From an uncultured Bryobacterales bacterium (GTDB lineage Bacteria > Acidobacteriota > Terriglobia > Bryobacterales > UBA6623), in assembly GCA_951813065.1 (NCBI GenBank), contig CATOTH010000001.1:496001-560000 (forward strand): DNA of 64,000 nucleotides, in the 5' to 3' direction. Positions 19,241-28,417 of the stretch are shown here, piece after piece (the stretch's first letter is position 1; the number at the start of each line of letters is the position of its first letter). The notes beneath the pieces are model-generated. The model saw only the letters and a list, made by a program, of their open reading frames with translations, did not search any database and had not been told where the DNA came from. The translations under genes and the position numbers were made by a program.

Positions 19241-20269
19241 TCAGCGAGACAGGCTGGCACCTCGCGCTGCGTAGTTGCGCTCGTAGTAACGCAGGTAGTC
19301 GCCAGACCGCACCCGTTCGACCCAGCCTGGATTTCGGCGATACCACTCGACCGTTGAACGCAGTCCTTCGTCGAAGTCCACGCTGGGCGCCCAGCCGGTC
19401 TCGCGACGGATCCTCTCACTAGATATCGCATAGCGCCGGTCATGGCCAGGTCGGTCGGGCACGTGTTGGATAAGGGACTCCGGCTTGCCGCAGATCCGCA
19501 GGACGCTGCGCACAAGCTCAATGTTCGACAGCGGGGAATCTCCACCGACGTTGTAGATGCTGCCCGGCTGTCCGCGTGCGATCAACGCGTCGATCGCACG
19601 GCAGTGATCGTCAACGTGCAGCCAGTCTCGGACCTGTAGCCCATCGCCGTAAACAGGCAACGGCAAGTCGCAGAGGGCATTCGAGACAACCAGCGGGATC
19701 AGCTTCTCCGGAAACTGGTAGGGGCCGTAATTGTTGGTCGCGCGAGAGACGATCACGGGCAGCGAAAATGTCCTTCCGTAGGCTAGGACCAGATGGTCAG
19801 ACCCTGCCTTCGATGCCGAATACGGGCTCGTTGGGCTAAGCAGTGCGCTTTCGGACGCAACGCCCGGAGCGTCGATGCTCCCGTATACCTCGTCGGTGGA
19901 AACATGAAGGAACAGCCTGGGATGGTGATCTCGGGCCACATCCAATAGCACAGCCGTACCCAGCACATTGGTGGCGACGCTGTCGGCTGGCGAAAGGATA
20001 CTGCGGTCAACATGAGATTCGGCAGCGCAATGGACAACAACATCGGGCCGGAACCTCTCGAACGAACGGCTCAGGCCTTCCCGGTCGCGGATGTCCAGGC
20101 GCTCGAGCTCGAATCCAGGTGAGTTTGCAACTGGAGCGAGATTCTCCAGATTCCCGGCGTAAGTCAACGAGTCCAGAGCCAGGATCTCGACTCCCTCACC
20201 GCGCGAGAGAGTTGCTCGCACGAACGCAGACCCGATGAAGCCGGCCGCACCTGTCACCACCAGTCTCAT
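19241..20269 (-). CDS. rfbB: dTDP-glucose 4,6-dehydratase
   Basis: RfbB makes dTDP-4-keto-6-deoxyglucose from dTDP-glucose, an early step to dTDP-rhamnose and other deoxysugars. The 342-residue protein has the Rossmann motif GAAGFIGSAF, the catalytic Thr-Asp-Glu in HVSTDEVYGS and the YxxxK motif in YSASKAGSD. RATNNYGPYQFPEKLIP is typical of the family. The start overlaps the upstream rfbC stop by 4 bases. Neither rfbA nor rfbD is adjacent. The gene converges with the dehydrogenase gene ending at 19171. Confidence 0.95.
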   Translation of the reverse strand: MRLVVTGAAGFIGSAFVRATLSRGEGVEILALDSLTYAGNLENLAPVANSPGFELERLDIRDREGLSRSFERFRPDVVVHCAAESHVDRSILSPADSVATNVLGTAVLLDVARDHHPRLFLHVSTDEVYGSIDAPGVASESALLSPTSPYSASKAGSDHLVLAYGRTFSLPVIVSRATNNYGPYQFPEKLIPLVVSNALCDLPLPVYGDGLQVRDWLHVDDHCRAIDALIARGQPGSIYNVGGDSPLSNIELVRSVLRICGKPESLIQHVPDRPGHDRRYAISSERIRRETGWAPSVDFDEGLRSTVEWYRRNPGWVERVRSGDYLRYYERNYAARGASLSR

Positions 20270-20841
20270 CTGTGCCGGGTCCCCCAGTCGTACGCAATCT
20301 CAGGAGCGTCGAACGGCAGCCGACCCTCGTCCGAGGGATCGTAGTGCCGGTCAGTAACGTAGACGAGCATGGCCGGCGTTTCACCGATCACCTTGTAGCC
20401 ATGCGCGACTCCTGGCGGGATGAGCAGCCGCCACGGACGCATGGTGCCAATGAAGAAGGTGTTTCGTTCGGCAAATGTCGGAGACGAATCGCGCAGGTCG
20501 ACCAAGGCAACCTGGAGCATCCCTTGGCAAGGCACCCATAGATCGGTCTGCAGCCTGTGATAGTGGAACGCCTTGATCGTGCCCGGGTAGCCCAGCGATG
20601 CCGAGACTTGGGTCGAACCGGACGGAAAGCCTAGGGCGTGCCCCTCACCGAGCCGCGCGACCTCCAGGAAATACCCCCGGTCATCAGGCCATGGCTGGCA
20701 GGAGTCGGCTCGGACGCCGTCGATCAACAGCGCAGAACCGGGATCGAGAATGACGTCGCCGATGCCTCGCTTGCATGCCGGCAAACAAAGCTGCCGGCCG
20801 CCAGCTTTGCCGAGTGCTCGATCGCGCGACGTGGCGTCCAC
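20266..20841 (-). CDS. rfbC: dTDP-4-dehydrorhamnose 3,5-epimerase family protein
   Basis: The 191-residue cupin protein has the RmlC landmarks: DDRGYFLEV, the catalytic His region IKAFHYHRLQTD, the DLRDSSPTF strand, PPGVAHGYKV and YVTDRHYDPSDEGRL. The first 35 or so residues are unusual for the family, so the true start may lie further in; no better start codon stood out. It follows aroF after 12 bases and overlaps rfbB by 4, so the three genes form an operon. A role in making a rhamnose-like sugar nucleotide is inferred. Confidence 0.88.
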   Translation of the reverse strand: MDATSRDRALGKAGGRQLCLPACKRGIGDVILDPGSALLIDGVRADSCQPWPDDRGYFLEVARLGEGHALGFPSGSTQVSASLGYPGTIKAFHYHRLQTDLWVPCQGMLQVALVDLRDSSPTFAERNTFFIGTMRPWRLLIPPGVAHGYKVIGETPAMLVYVTDRHYDPSDEGRLPFDAPEIAYDWGTRHR

Positions 20842-20853
20842 ATGCCCCGCCCA

Positions 20854-21897
20854 CTAGGCAGATAGGCCAACCAGTTCGGGGCGACCCGCCTTCCAAAGCT
20901 CCACGTAAGGCTCGATGTCGTTCATCACCTTGGCGAACTGATCGAAGGTCATCGACTGAGCTCCGTCACTCCAGGCGCGTTCCGGATCAGGATGGATCTC
21001 GACCATCGCCCCATCAGCACCCACGGCAACGGCGGCTCTTACCAGCGGGGGAATCAGGTCGCGCTTGCCGGTTGCGTGTGCCGGATCCAGAATGATCGGC
21101 AAGTGCGTGAGCTGATTCAAGACCGGGACGGCATTGATGTCCAGCGTGTTGCGGGTCACCGACTCGAACGTACGGATGCCCCGCTCGCAAAGAACGACGT
21201 TCGGATTCCCGTTCGTCACGATATACTCCGCCGACAGCAGGAACTCCTCGATCGTAGCGCTCTGGCCGCGCTTGAGCATCACCGGGCACGAAGTGGTTGC
21301 GCCAATCTCCTTCAGCAGTGGAAAGTTCTGCACGTTGCGGGCACCGATCTGAAGGACATCGGCATAGTCGGCCACGAGTTGTACGTTCCCTAGCGTCATG
21401 ACCTCGGTCACAACACTGAGATCGTACTCATCGGCAGCCTTGCGGAGCAGCTTGAGTCCTTCCTCCTCCAACCCTTGAAAGCTATACGGACTCGTTCGCG
21501 GCTTGTAGGCGCCCCCACGCAGGAATCGCCCGCCGCCCGCAGAAACCGCCGCGGCGCAAGCCATGATCTGCTCCTCGGTTTCCACGGAGCACGGACCAGC
21601 GATGATTGCGAACTCACCGCCGCCAATCGAAGTCTGCCCAACCGCGACTACGGTGCGTTCATCCTTAACCTGTCGGCTGACCAGCTTGTACGGGGCAGAA
21701 ATCGGCACGCCGTTCTCGACCCCTTCTACCGAGCGCAGGGCTTCGATCGCATGCGTGACGTTGCCCAGGCCGACGGCCGCGATGACGACGCGCTCATCCC
21801 CTTGGATGGAGCGCACCTCGAAGTCCATCTCCCTAATCCTCTCGCACACGCGTTCAATCTGTTCTCGGGAAGCTCCCGGCTTCATTGAAATGATCAT
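20854..21897 (-). CDS. aroF: 3-deoxy-7-phosphoheptulonate synthase (DAHP synthase), ferredoxin-like-domain type
   Basis: DAHP synthase condenses phosphoenolpyruvate with erythrose-4-phosphate, the first step of the shikimate pathway. The 347-residue protein begins with a small ferredoxin-like regulatory domain (residues 1-70, with [18 protein letters not shown]). The KDO8P/DAHPS barrel follows, showing [46 protein letters not shown] and [11 protein letters not shown]. This is the Thermotoga-like short class. The ATG at 21897 has a GAAGG ribosome site; the longer frame to 21969 is less likely. It heads an operon with rfbC and rfbB, an odd combination. Confidence 0.94.
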   Translation of the reverse strand: MIISMKPGASREQIERVCERIREMDFEVRSIQGDERVVIAAVGLGNVTHAIEALRSVEGVENGVPISAPYKLVSRQVKDERTVVAVGQTSIGGGEFAIIAGPCSVETEEQIMACAAAVSAGGGRFLRGGAYKPRTSPYSFQGLEEEGLKLLRKAADEYDLSVVTEVMTLGNVQLVADYADVLQIGARNVQNFPLLKEIGATTSCPVMLKRGQSATIEEFLLSAEYIVTNGNPNVVLCERGIRTFESVTRNTLDINAVPVLNQLTHLPIILDPAHATGKRDLIPPLVRAAVAVGADGAMVEIHPDPERAWSDGAQSMTFDQFAKVMNDIEPYVELWKAGRPELVGLSA

Positions 21898-22585
21898 GGA
21901 TCTGCCTTCGGATTCGAAATCCAACCAGACTACCTCGCATCGTGCGCAAGCTTCCCACTCACGCTCCAACGAGTTGCGGTACGCTTCTGACTAGAACCCC
22001 TTCGGTGTGAAGAATGCCTGTCTCCCTACCGGCCGAGACATCAGTCTCGCTACCTCTGGGACGGCCTCGAACGGAAGCCTCAATCTACCACGGGAAGCGC
22101 TTCCCCGTCCACCTCCGAACTCAGGTCCCACGCGACATCCTCGGACAAGTCTTGTCGCGACAGTTCCGGTGAACGCCTTCAACCGATCCCGGGTGTCCCG
22201 CGAGGCTGGCAGGCATGTCGGCCGCGACCACGGAAACGCGGAACTAGCACAGGATTGGCCAAAGGCCAGATCGCACGCGCACGGTTACGTTAAGGGGAAC
22301 GCAAGCACGAACCGAGCACGGAGCGACCGTACGAATCGTTGCGGCGTCCGAATCATTGCGCAGCTGACCAAGAAACGAACCCGACGATCCCGGCATCCTA
22401 GGCGACCTGACCTTGGCACTATTTGAAGGTATCAGGAATACCGGGGCGTGTCAAGTAGATGTAAACGCCTTTGCCTGAAAGACTTGCATGGGCGGCGAAG
22501 GCTTGCCGCTAATTCCGAGCCCGGAATAGGCTTCAATCTGTTTCAGCGCCTGCGGAGTTGGCTCCTCGCTCCTGACTTAGCGGAA
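21898..22585. other. Intergenic region without recognisable gene
   Basis: About 690 bases separate aroF and the FG-GAP gene. Short frames on both strands are arginine- and proline-rich and look like chance ORFs. An AT-richer stretch occurs near 22425-22470. No promoter, terminator or RNA could be supported by eye. Confidence 0.4.
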
Positions 22586-23749
22586 CTAGCGCGACGGGCT
22601 CAGCAGCACCGATAGGTCCTGACTGCCGGGATTTCCGGCTACGATATCGGCCCTTCCGTCGCCGTTCAGGTCCGCCAGAGCGACGGCTTGCGGCAGATGG
22701 CCGACGGCGAACGGCGAGCCTTCCGCCTCTCGAGTTCCGGCCGGTCCGCCTAAGAAGAGGCTGACGTCGTCGCTGCCTTGGTTCGCCACAGCCAAGTCTG
22801 CTGTGCCATCCCCGTCGTAGTCGGCTATTGCGACAGCAGTCGGCGCTGTACCCGCCGCCAGCCAAGAAGTCGATTCAGGAGGGAAGGCCCCCAAACCGTC
22901 ACCGAGCAGCAAAGTAATGCCATCAAGGTTGTTGTCGAACATGCTGCCTCGGCGATGCGCGACCGCCAAGTCCAGGTGTCCGTCTCCAGAAACGTCGCCG
23001 ATGGCCACAGCAAACGGCGCTTCGCGTGTGTTGACGCGAATCTCATCAGCCAAGCCGTCGGCGCTTCCCAGAAGGATGGAGATGCTGCTTCCCTCAGTGT
23101 TTGGGGTGACTACGTCAGAAAAGCCATCGCCGTTGAGATCAGCAGTGCGCAGGTGGTAGTACGGCCACTTGCCGACGGTGTGCCGCGCCTCTGCTGAACT
23201 GAACCCCCCTTGGCAGTCGCCTCGATTTACCAGGACGGCGTCTGCATCACGACTTTCCACTGCAAGATCCTGACATCCATCTCCATCGAAATCTCCTGCG
23301 GCGACGCCATGAGGGTGCGGCCTGCTCGCAACGCGTATGGGTGATGCCGTCGAAGGAACGAGCGAGCCCCGCCCGTTCCCTAACAGTACGGTCACATAGT
23401 CGGTCTCGTGATTCGCAACGGCGACGTCCAGGTTGCCATCGCCATTGAAGTCCGCTGACGCGAGATCTTCGGGACTGTGACCCGCCGAAAAAGGCGAACC
23501 TTTGCCTTCAGCGAATCCGCCCGCCCCATCGCCTAGCAGGATCGATACGCTCGACGCGTCGGTTCGGGCCACCACGAGATCCGCCCATCCGTCTCCATCG
23601 AAGTCGCCAACCGACAGTGCTCCGGCATAGGCTCCGATCGCTACACGATGTGAAACGGCGTCTCCCGCCGATTCGCATCCTGGATTAGAAGCGAGGAGGA
23701 GTACTACCGCCGAGATTCCATCCCGGAGCGCGAACGGCCACGGTCGCAT
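22586..23749 (-). CDS. Exported FG-GAP/VCBS-repeat protein
   Basis: The 387-residue protein starts with an export signal (ISAVVLLLASNPGC), with a Cys that could be lipidated. It consists almost entirely of about seven beta-propeller blades, each carrying a calcium-binding loop of the type DFDGDGWADLVV, DFNGDGNLDVAV, DLNGDGFSDVVT or DLNGDGRADIVA. Such proteins are surface or periplasmic, and the propeller serves as a binding scaffold. No enzymatic domain is attached and the ligand is unknown. It has no close neighbour on either side. Confidence 0.88.
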   Translation of the reverse strand: MRPWPFALRDGISAVVLLLASNPGCESAGDAVSHRVAIGAYAGALSVGDFDGDGWADLVVARTDASSVSILLGDGAGGFAEGKGSPFSAGHSPEDLASADFNGDGNLDVAVANHETDYVTVLLGNGRGSLVPSTASPIRVASRPHPHGVAAGDFDGDGCQDLAVESRDADAVLVNRGDCQGGFSSAEARHTVGKWPYYHLRTADLNGDGFSDVVTPNTEGSSISILLGSADGLADEIRVNTREAPFAVAIGDVSGDGHLDLAVAHRRGSMFDNNLDGITLLLGDGLGAFPPESTSWLAAGTAPTAVAIADYDGDGTADLAVANQGSDDVSLFLGGPAGTREAEGSPFAVGHLPQAVALADLNGDGRADIVAGNPGSQDLSVLLSPSR

Positions 23750-24483
23750 TGCACGAACCCGGCGCTCATTCTAACTGACTTGGTGTTCGCGCAAAGGGGA
23801 ATGTCGGAGCGCCGCGGTCGCTTGGCCGCTCCCGCGCACTGGACATGTCGGAACTGGCTGCGGTCACGACAACAAGAGTTTGCGCCGGCCAAAGTAGCTG
23901 TCGCCGGCCACTGCGGCGGATGGCCGGCAAGGCGCCGCTGGCGACGGCAGGATAGTGCACCCAGGCCGATCCCCCGTCCAACAACGCACAGACTGGTCCG
24001 GATGACCATCGCCTGAAGCGCAATCGGGACTCAAACTGAAATCGCAACCCGATTCAAGCACAGCGTCTCCGGCAATCATCCAAACTGCGCCAAGCGACTG
24101 TTCTGAACTCCTGTGCGACAGGCAGCTAGGTCATAACGTCCGGGCGCGTGCGTATTAAGGCTGGGATCTCTACCACTGGCTCCCGGCGCACCGCCGATGA
24201 CTCTGCGCCGCTGGCATCCATGAATCTTCCTGGGCCCGCATTGCAGGAGCAGGGCCGACTCCGCCAAGCCTGATTCCCAACCGGAAGTAGCCCTTGCAGC
24301 ACCATCAACACAGAGCGCAGTGATCTCAGCTGCGCCACTCGGACCGAGCGCGTGGTGGAATCGCCAAGTGCAGGCATCGGCAAGCTGTCACACGATCAAC
24401 TGGAACTGCCAGGACGGACGGTACTGAACCGCTACGACTGAAAGGAAGCCCCGGCAAGTCCTGCGCCGACGGGTTTCCCGGGG
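23750..24483. other. Intergenic region without supported gene
   Basis: This 734-base gap has several short overlapping ORFs (for example 24126-24383 on the minus strand) with no recognisable domain. It includes the downstream hairpin of the TPR gene. Nothing else could be supported. Confidence 0.4.
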
Positions 24484-24485
24484 CT
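24447..24485 (-). terminator. Possible intrinsic terminator after the TPR gene
   Basis: On the minus strand the 8-bp arms AGCCCCGG and CCGGGGCT, separated by 23 bases, are followed by TTCCTTT. One arm overlaps the stop codon of the TPR gene. The loop is long and the T-run weak. Confidence 0.4.
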
Positions 24486-25722
24486 AGATGACTTGCAACG
24501 CCTCCCATTCGGAAAGCCGTGTCTCGACCTGGAGCGCCGTCTCGGAATTCGGTGAGAGGCACAAGAACGCCCGGTAGTACTCGGCCGCCATCTTGAATTC
24601 CGCGCGGCGCTCATGAACCTTCGCCTTGAGGAAGTAAGTCAGAGGCAAATCATTCGCTTCACCCAGATCCAGTATTCTGCTCGCCAAGGAGTTCGCCTTG
24701 GAAAGGTTTTGGAGATTTATCGCCGCGACCGCACCCATGAGGAGAGTTTCGGCCGACTTCGGTGAAAGCTCCAGATAGCGGTCGCTCAGCGACTCGAGGG
24801 TCTTCCAATCCTTGCGATCAAGGGCAATCCTCATGGCGTACTCATTAGGAGGCAGGAATCTCGGGTCAACTTCCGAAGAACGCGCGAACGCCTGCGAGGC
24901 ACCGGCTTCGTCTTCTAGCCCAAGGCGCGCCTCACCCAGCGCCAGCCACGCGGCCGCAAACTCAGGGTAGATTTCAACGGCTCGATCGAAGTGTCCGGCC
25001 GCTTTCTGGTAGTTAGGGTCCTTTGATTGCAGATTGCGCATCCCCTTGTCGTAGGCCTGGCGAGAGCCTCTTGGCGCGGACGCGGTCGTACTGCTGACCG
25101 TGCGACCCAACACGCCGTCGATGGATTCCAATACGATTTGACCGACGTAGTTGCCAGCCTGACCACTAGTCCGGGGAACCATCAACCGGAGCCGGTCGGA
25201 TCGGTAACCCGGCGCTTCGCCGTACAGAACGCAGATCGATAGATCGCTAAACGTTCCTAGAGACTCGGCTCTCGGACTAAACCTGAAGTAGCCCCTCTTG
25301 TATGTGTACCCCTGGGGGATCGATATGCCCTCGCATTCGAGCATGATGCGCACCCGCTCCGGGGGCGCTTCGCCGTGAGCGGTCACCACGTGCCCCTGAA
25401 AGAAGACGCCAGTCTCCCCGGGCGCGGGGCTGTCGAGCCCAAGGGGACTTGGAAAGAAGAGGTCGTTCGCCTCAGGATTCGCTTCGGACTCCCTATACCA
25501 CTCGTTATATTTTTTCGAGTTCTTTGTTTGGTCAGAACTGCCTTGCTTTGCCTGCTGCCTATCAGTGGACGAACTACCGTCATCGTTCGGATCGGCGGGA
25601 ACTACCGTGCTGCACACCTGGGTGTGATCCCACTGAGCTTGTTCCGGGGGCGACTGCCCCCAGAGAAAACTGGCACATACGAAAACACATCCGACTGTGA
25701 CCGAGTACCTCGCAACTGTCAT
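24484..25722 (-). CDS. Exported TPR-repeat protein
   Basis: From the ATG at 25722, preceded by GAGGG, the 412-residue protein has a signal peptide ending near FLWGQ. A low-complexity Gln/Ser/Lys-rich linker follows, then a beta-rich region (about residues 100-200, FFQGHVVTAHGEAPPERVRI, resembling a carboxypeptidase-regulatory-like Ig fold). The second half has TPR-like helical repeats (YQKAAGHFDRAVEIYPEFAAAWLALGE and following). It probably acts as an envelope scaffold. This architecture is frequent in Acidobacteriota, but a specific partner cannot be named. The frame is open to 25794, and the upstream part lacks signal-like features. Confidence 0.8.
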   Translation of the reverse strand: MTVARYSVTVGCVFVCASFLWGQSPPEQAQWDHTQVCSTVVPADPNDDGSSSTDRQQAKQGSSDQTKNSKKYNEWYRESEANPEANDLFFPSPLGLDSPAPGETGVFFQGHVVTAHGEAPPERVRIMLECEGISIPQGYTYKRGYFRFSPRAESLGTFSDLSICVLYGEAPGYRSDRLRLMVPRTSGQAGNYVGQIVLESIDGVLGRTVSSTTASAPRGSRQAYDKGMRNLQSKDPNYQKAAGHFDRAVEIYPEFAAAWLALGEARLGLEDEAGASQAFARSSEVDPRFLPPNEYAMRIALDRKDWKTLESLSDRYLELSPKSAETLLMGAVAAINLQNLSKANSLASRILDLGEANDLPLTYFLKAKVHERRAEFKMAAEYYRAFLCLSPNSETALQVETRLSEWEALQVI

Positions 25723-26273
25723 ATAGCCCTCGCTGGAAGGATCATACCAATCCAATTCGTCGCAAGCCAGGGGACGAGACAAGATGGGATGCAAGAAAAC
25801 CGGGACGAGGTCAATCTGCCTGCAGTCGCGACGCTAGACGGGTGCGACGACGCGGATGGATTTGCGGACGGAACCATCGGGCCATGCCTGAGCCGGCTCG
25901 ACTTCGACCTGACAGTTCGTTCGCCAGGGCCGAGGTTGGAGATTGCTTGACCCGTTCAACTGGTCGAGTCGGAGCTCGCCTCGCAAATCTTGCATCGACA
26001 ATCTGACCAATGGGGCCTACGGCCCCCAAACGGCGCGACCTCGAGAATCGCTCGAGAGGATCCGATTCAGTTTGACTTGCCCCACGAATATCAGTATAGT
26101 TTTAATACATACACAGAATCTAGTCTCTTGGTTCCCGCATCGCTTGCAGCATCAAGTTCGATGCGAAGCAACACCGCAGGCGCGGCAGTCAACTGTGAGT
26201 TCACGCCGACGTCGGCACCGCAGGAATTCGCGAAGCCAGGCGGCTGACAGGCATTCCAACGAGGAGGACTCTC
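25723..26273. other. Divergent intergenic region with AT-rich promoter zone
   Basis: This region lies between the divergently transcribed TPR and DUF932 genes. Its right half is clearly AT-richer than the surroundings (26080-26130) and contains a near-consensus promoter. No protein gene is supported. Confidence 0.45.
26072..26100 (+). promoter_or_regulatory. Sigma-70-like promoter for the DUF932 gene
   Basis: TTGACT at 26072-26077 and TATAGT at 26095-26100 are separated by exactly 17 bases, inside an AT-rich stretch. The leader to the ATG at 26274 would be about 165 bases. Confidence 0.55.
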
Positions 26274-27278
26274 ATGACCAACAGGATTACCGACTACCGC
26301 GAACTCATGTTCCCCGTACGCACGGTCAGCGTCTTCGCGGAACTCCGCGACGGCGTGGAAGGATCGCTACAGCGCATTCCGGGCAAGAAAGCCATCGTGA
26401 ACTGCACCAACGACAAAGTGATCTCGGTGGTCAGCGACGACTACCAAGTCGTGACCAACCGGGACGCGTTGGACTACGGGTTTCGCTGCTGCGAGTCCGC
26501 CTTTCCCGACGTCCCCCAGTCGGCGTGGGAAGTGACTGCCGCGGACGCACCGCTGTCAAGCGGGCATTGCCACATCGACTTGACTCACAACTCGGCACGG
26601 CTCCGGTTCGACTCGGTCTCCGCCGGCCAGCGCCCGGACACGTATGGCCCGTTTATCCGGGTGGCGAACAGTTACAACCGCAAGCGGGCTCTCGGATTCA
26701 CTATCGGCTTTATGAGGAAAGTCTGCAGCAACGGAATGATCGTGCCCCGATCGAGCATCAGCTTTTCGCTGGACCACAACACCAAGAGGATCCGGGAGCG
26801 AGTCGAATTCGAGACTTCAAGAACCCAGTTCACCTCCGTGAAGACCAAGTTCCTCGAATTTCTGGACCCGTTGCAGAAATGCACGATCCCCGGGGAGTTC
26901 TTTCCCTCCATCTCCCGGTTCGCCTTGCGAGTCCCAATCCCGGAGAAACCGTCGAAGCGAAAGCAGGAGGAGTGGAATCACTTCAACGCGCACATCAAGT
27001 CGCTGAGCGAAGAGTACATCCAACAGGTGGGCGAGAACGCCTACGCGCTTCTCAACGTGATCTCCGACCTCGCGTCAAGACCATCCAAAGCCGGATTGCG
27101 TCGACGGGAGCGCCACAGCCTCCAGCGCCTGGCGGGAGCATGGCTGGCCGAATTCAGTTCAGAGTGCCGCAAGGCGTCGTTCGACCCCTCTCGCTACGTG
27201 CGGCAACTCGACCAAGCGACAGCCAAGTCTGTGCGCAATGAGAATGCGGAGCAGTCATCCAATCAATGGCTGATGTGA
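26274..27278 (+). CDS. DUF932-family (phage/plasmid-like) protein
   Basis: The 334-residue protein matches the DUF932 pattern: an early segment with VVSDDYQVVTNRDALDYG, a middle with DTYGPFIRVANSYN and LGFTIGFMRKVCSNGMI, and a helical basic C-terminus. DUF932 proteins are widespread on plasmids, phages and genomic islands, and their activity is not established. A strong AGGAGGA site precedes the ATG, and a near-consensus promoter lies upstream. No other phage, plasmid or defence gene is adjacent, so its setting gives no function. It may be a relic of an integrated element. Confidence 0.82.
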   Translation: MTNRITDYRELMFPVRTVSVFAELRDGVEGSLQRIPGKKAIVNCTNDKVISVVSDDYQVVTNRDALDYGFRCCESAFPDVPQSAWEVTAADAPLSSGHCHIDLTHNSARLRFDSVSAGQRPDTYGPFIRVANSYNRKRALGFTIGFMRKVCSNGMIVPRSSISFSLDHNTKRIRERVEFETSRTQFTSVKTKFLEFLDPLQKCTIPGEFFPSISRFALRVPIPEKPSKRKQEEWNHFNAHIKSLSEEYIQQVGENAYALLNVISDLASRPSKAGLRRRERHSLQRLAGAWLAEFSSECRKASFDPSRYVRQLDQATAKSVRNENAEQSSNQWLM

Positions 27279-27532
27279 TCCCCTTCGTACGGTCGCCCTT
27301 ACAGACCTTCGGCTCTGCTTTGGTGCCAAGCGCAGAGCTTGAAGCTGACCAGCACCGCAACCAAGCCGGTCATGAGGGTGATCGTCAATAGTCGGCCCCG
27401 GTGGATGCCGACTGGTCCAGACCGGTCCTTACATCTAGCTTCCGGATAATCGGGCAAGGGAATCGCCTGCGAGCCGCATCCCCAGAACCATGGATCCGAA
27501 TACCAAGCGAGTCCGGACAGGATCCGTTGTCT

Positions 27533-28408
27533 TCATGGCCCGCGCGAGTTGAGGAATTCCCTGACCGCCTGAGTGCGCACCTCATCGTAGAACGCTTCGC
27601 CACCATGGGCTGCCCCGTATAGTACGTGGAGTCTCACCGGCAGTCCAAGGCCCTTGTACATGCCATGCAACTCGTGCGACTGGTTGATCGGCATCTGAGA
27701 ATCTTGATCGCCGTGCAGCAAGACCAGAGGAGGATCTGACCGATCAACGTGAAACACCGGGCTGGCCAACTTTGCCAGTTCGGGCTCTTCTTCGGGCTGG
27801 CCGCCGAGCAGTAGTTGCAACGCCGGAATGCGTACGCCGAGACCACGGGGAGTGGACTGGTCAAGAATCGAAAGCAGATTCGTCGCCCCGAAACAAGCGA
27901 CTATGGCCTGCACGTTCGACGATTGATCCAGGTGGGCACCAACAGTCCCTTCGAGTTCCGGAATCTTGTTTGTTACTCCAACCAATGCTGCCAAGTGCCC
28001 GCCGGCGGATGAGCCCGCGACCGCGATTCTGCTCGAATCGTAGCCGAACTGGCTCTGCGTGGCCCGCAAAAAGCGAATTGCAGCCTTGATGTCATGCACT
28101 TGGGCTGGGAATCGCGCCTCCAGAGTGAGCCTGTACTCAACACTCGCTATCGCAAACCCCTCGGCCAGCAGCCTTGTCAGCGGCATCGAGTCCTTGGAAC
28201 CGCTACGCCAAGCCCCGCCGTGGATGTACACGATCAGCGGAGCTGCTTCCGGTGAATGTGGCATGTAGAGGTCGAGCAGCAGGTCGCGGTCGCCAACCTC
28301 GGCGAAGACCACGTCGCTGATCTTGCGAAATGTCGATTCTTCCGCCGTGGCTGCTGCTCCCCATCCAAGACTGGTTGCGAGTAGCAGGCATGGGATTCGA
28401 TCGTTCAC
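27533..28408 (-). CDS. Exported alpha/beta-hydrolase (esterase/lipase family)
   Basis: The 291-residue protein has a signal peptide ending near ATAEE and an alpha/beta-hydrolase fold of the hormone-sensitive-lipase/BD-FAE type. The oxyanion motif HGGAW is at residues 63-67. The nucleophile Ser134 is in AGSSAGGH. The acid is probably in LLHGDQDSQMP, and the catalytic His is in YGAAHGGEAF. It likely cleaves acyl or carbohydrate esters outside the cytoplasm. It follows the ankyrin gene by 9 bases on the same strand and may be the last gene of the DUF1592-DUF1552-ankyrin operon. Confidence 0.87.
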   Translation of the reverse strand: MNDRIPCLLLATSLGWGAAATAEESTFRKISDVVFAEVGDRDLLLDLYMPHSPEAAPLIVYIHGGAWRSGSKDSMPLTRLLAEGFAIASVEYRLTLEARFPAQVHDIKAAIRFLRATQSQFGYDSSRIAVAGSSAGGHLAALVGVTNKIPELEGTVGAHLDQSSNVQAIVACFGATNLLSILDQSTPRGLGVRIPALQLLLGGQPEEEPELAKLASPVFHVDRSDPPLVLLHGDQDSQMPINQSHELHGMYKGLGLPVRLHVLYGAAHGGEAFYDEVRTQAVREFLNSRGP

Positions 28409-28417
28409 GTAGGTAAA

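Noticed and set aside
24126..24383. Short minus-strand ORF between the FG-GAP and TPR genes
   Set aside because: No motif, no ribosome binding site, and overlapping ORFs in other frames of equal length.
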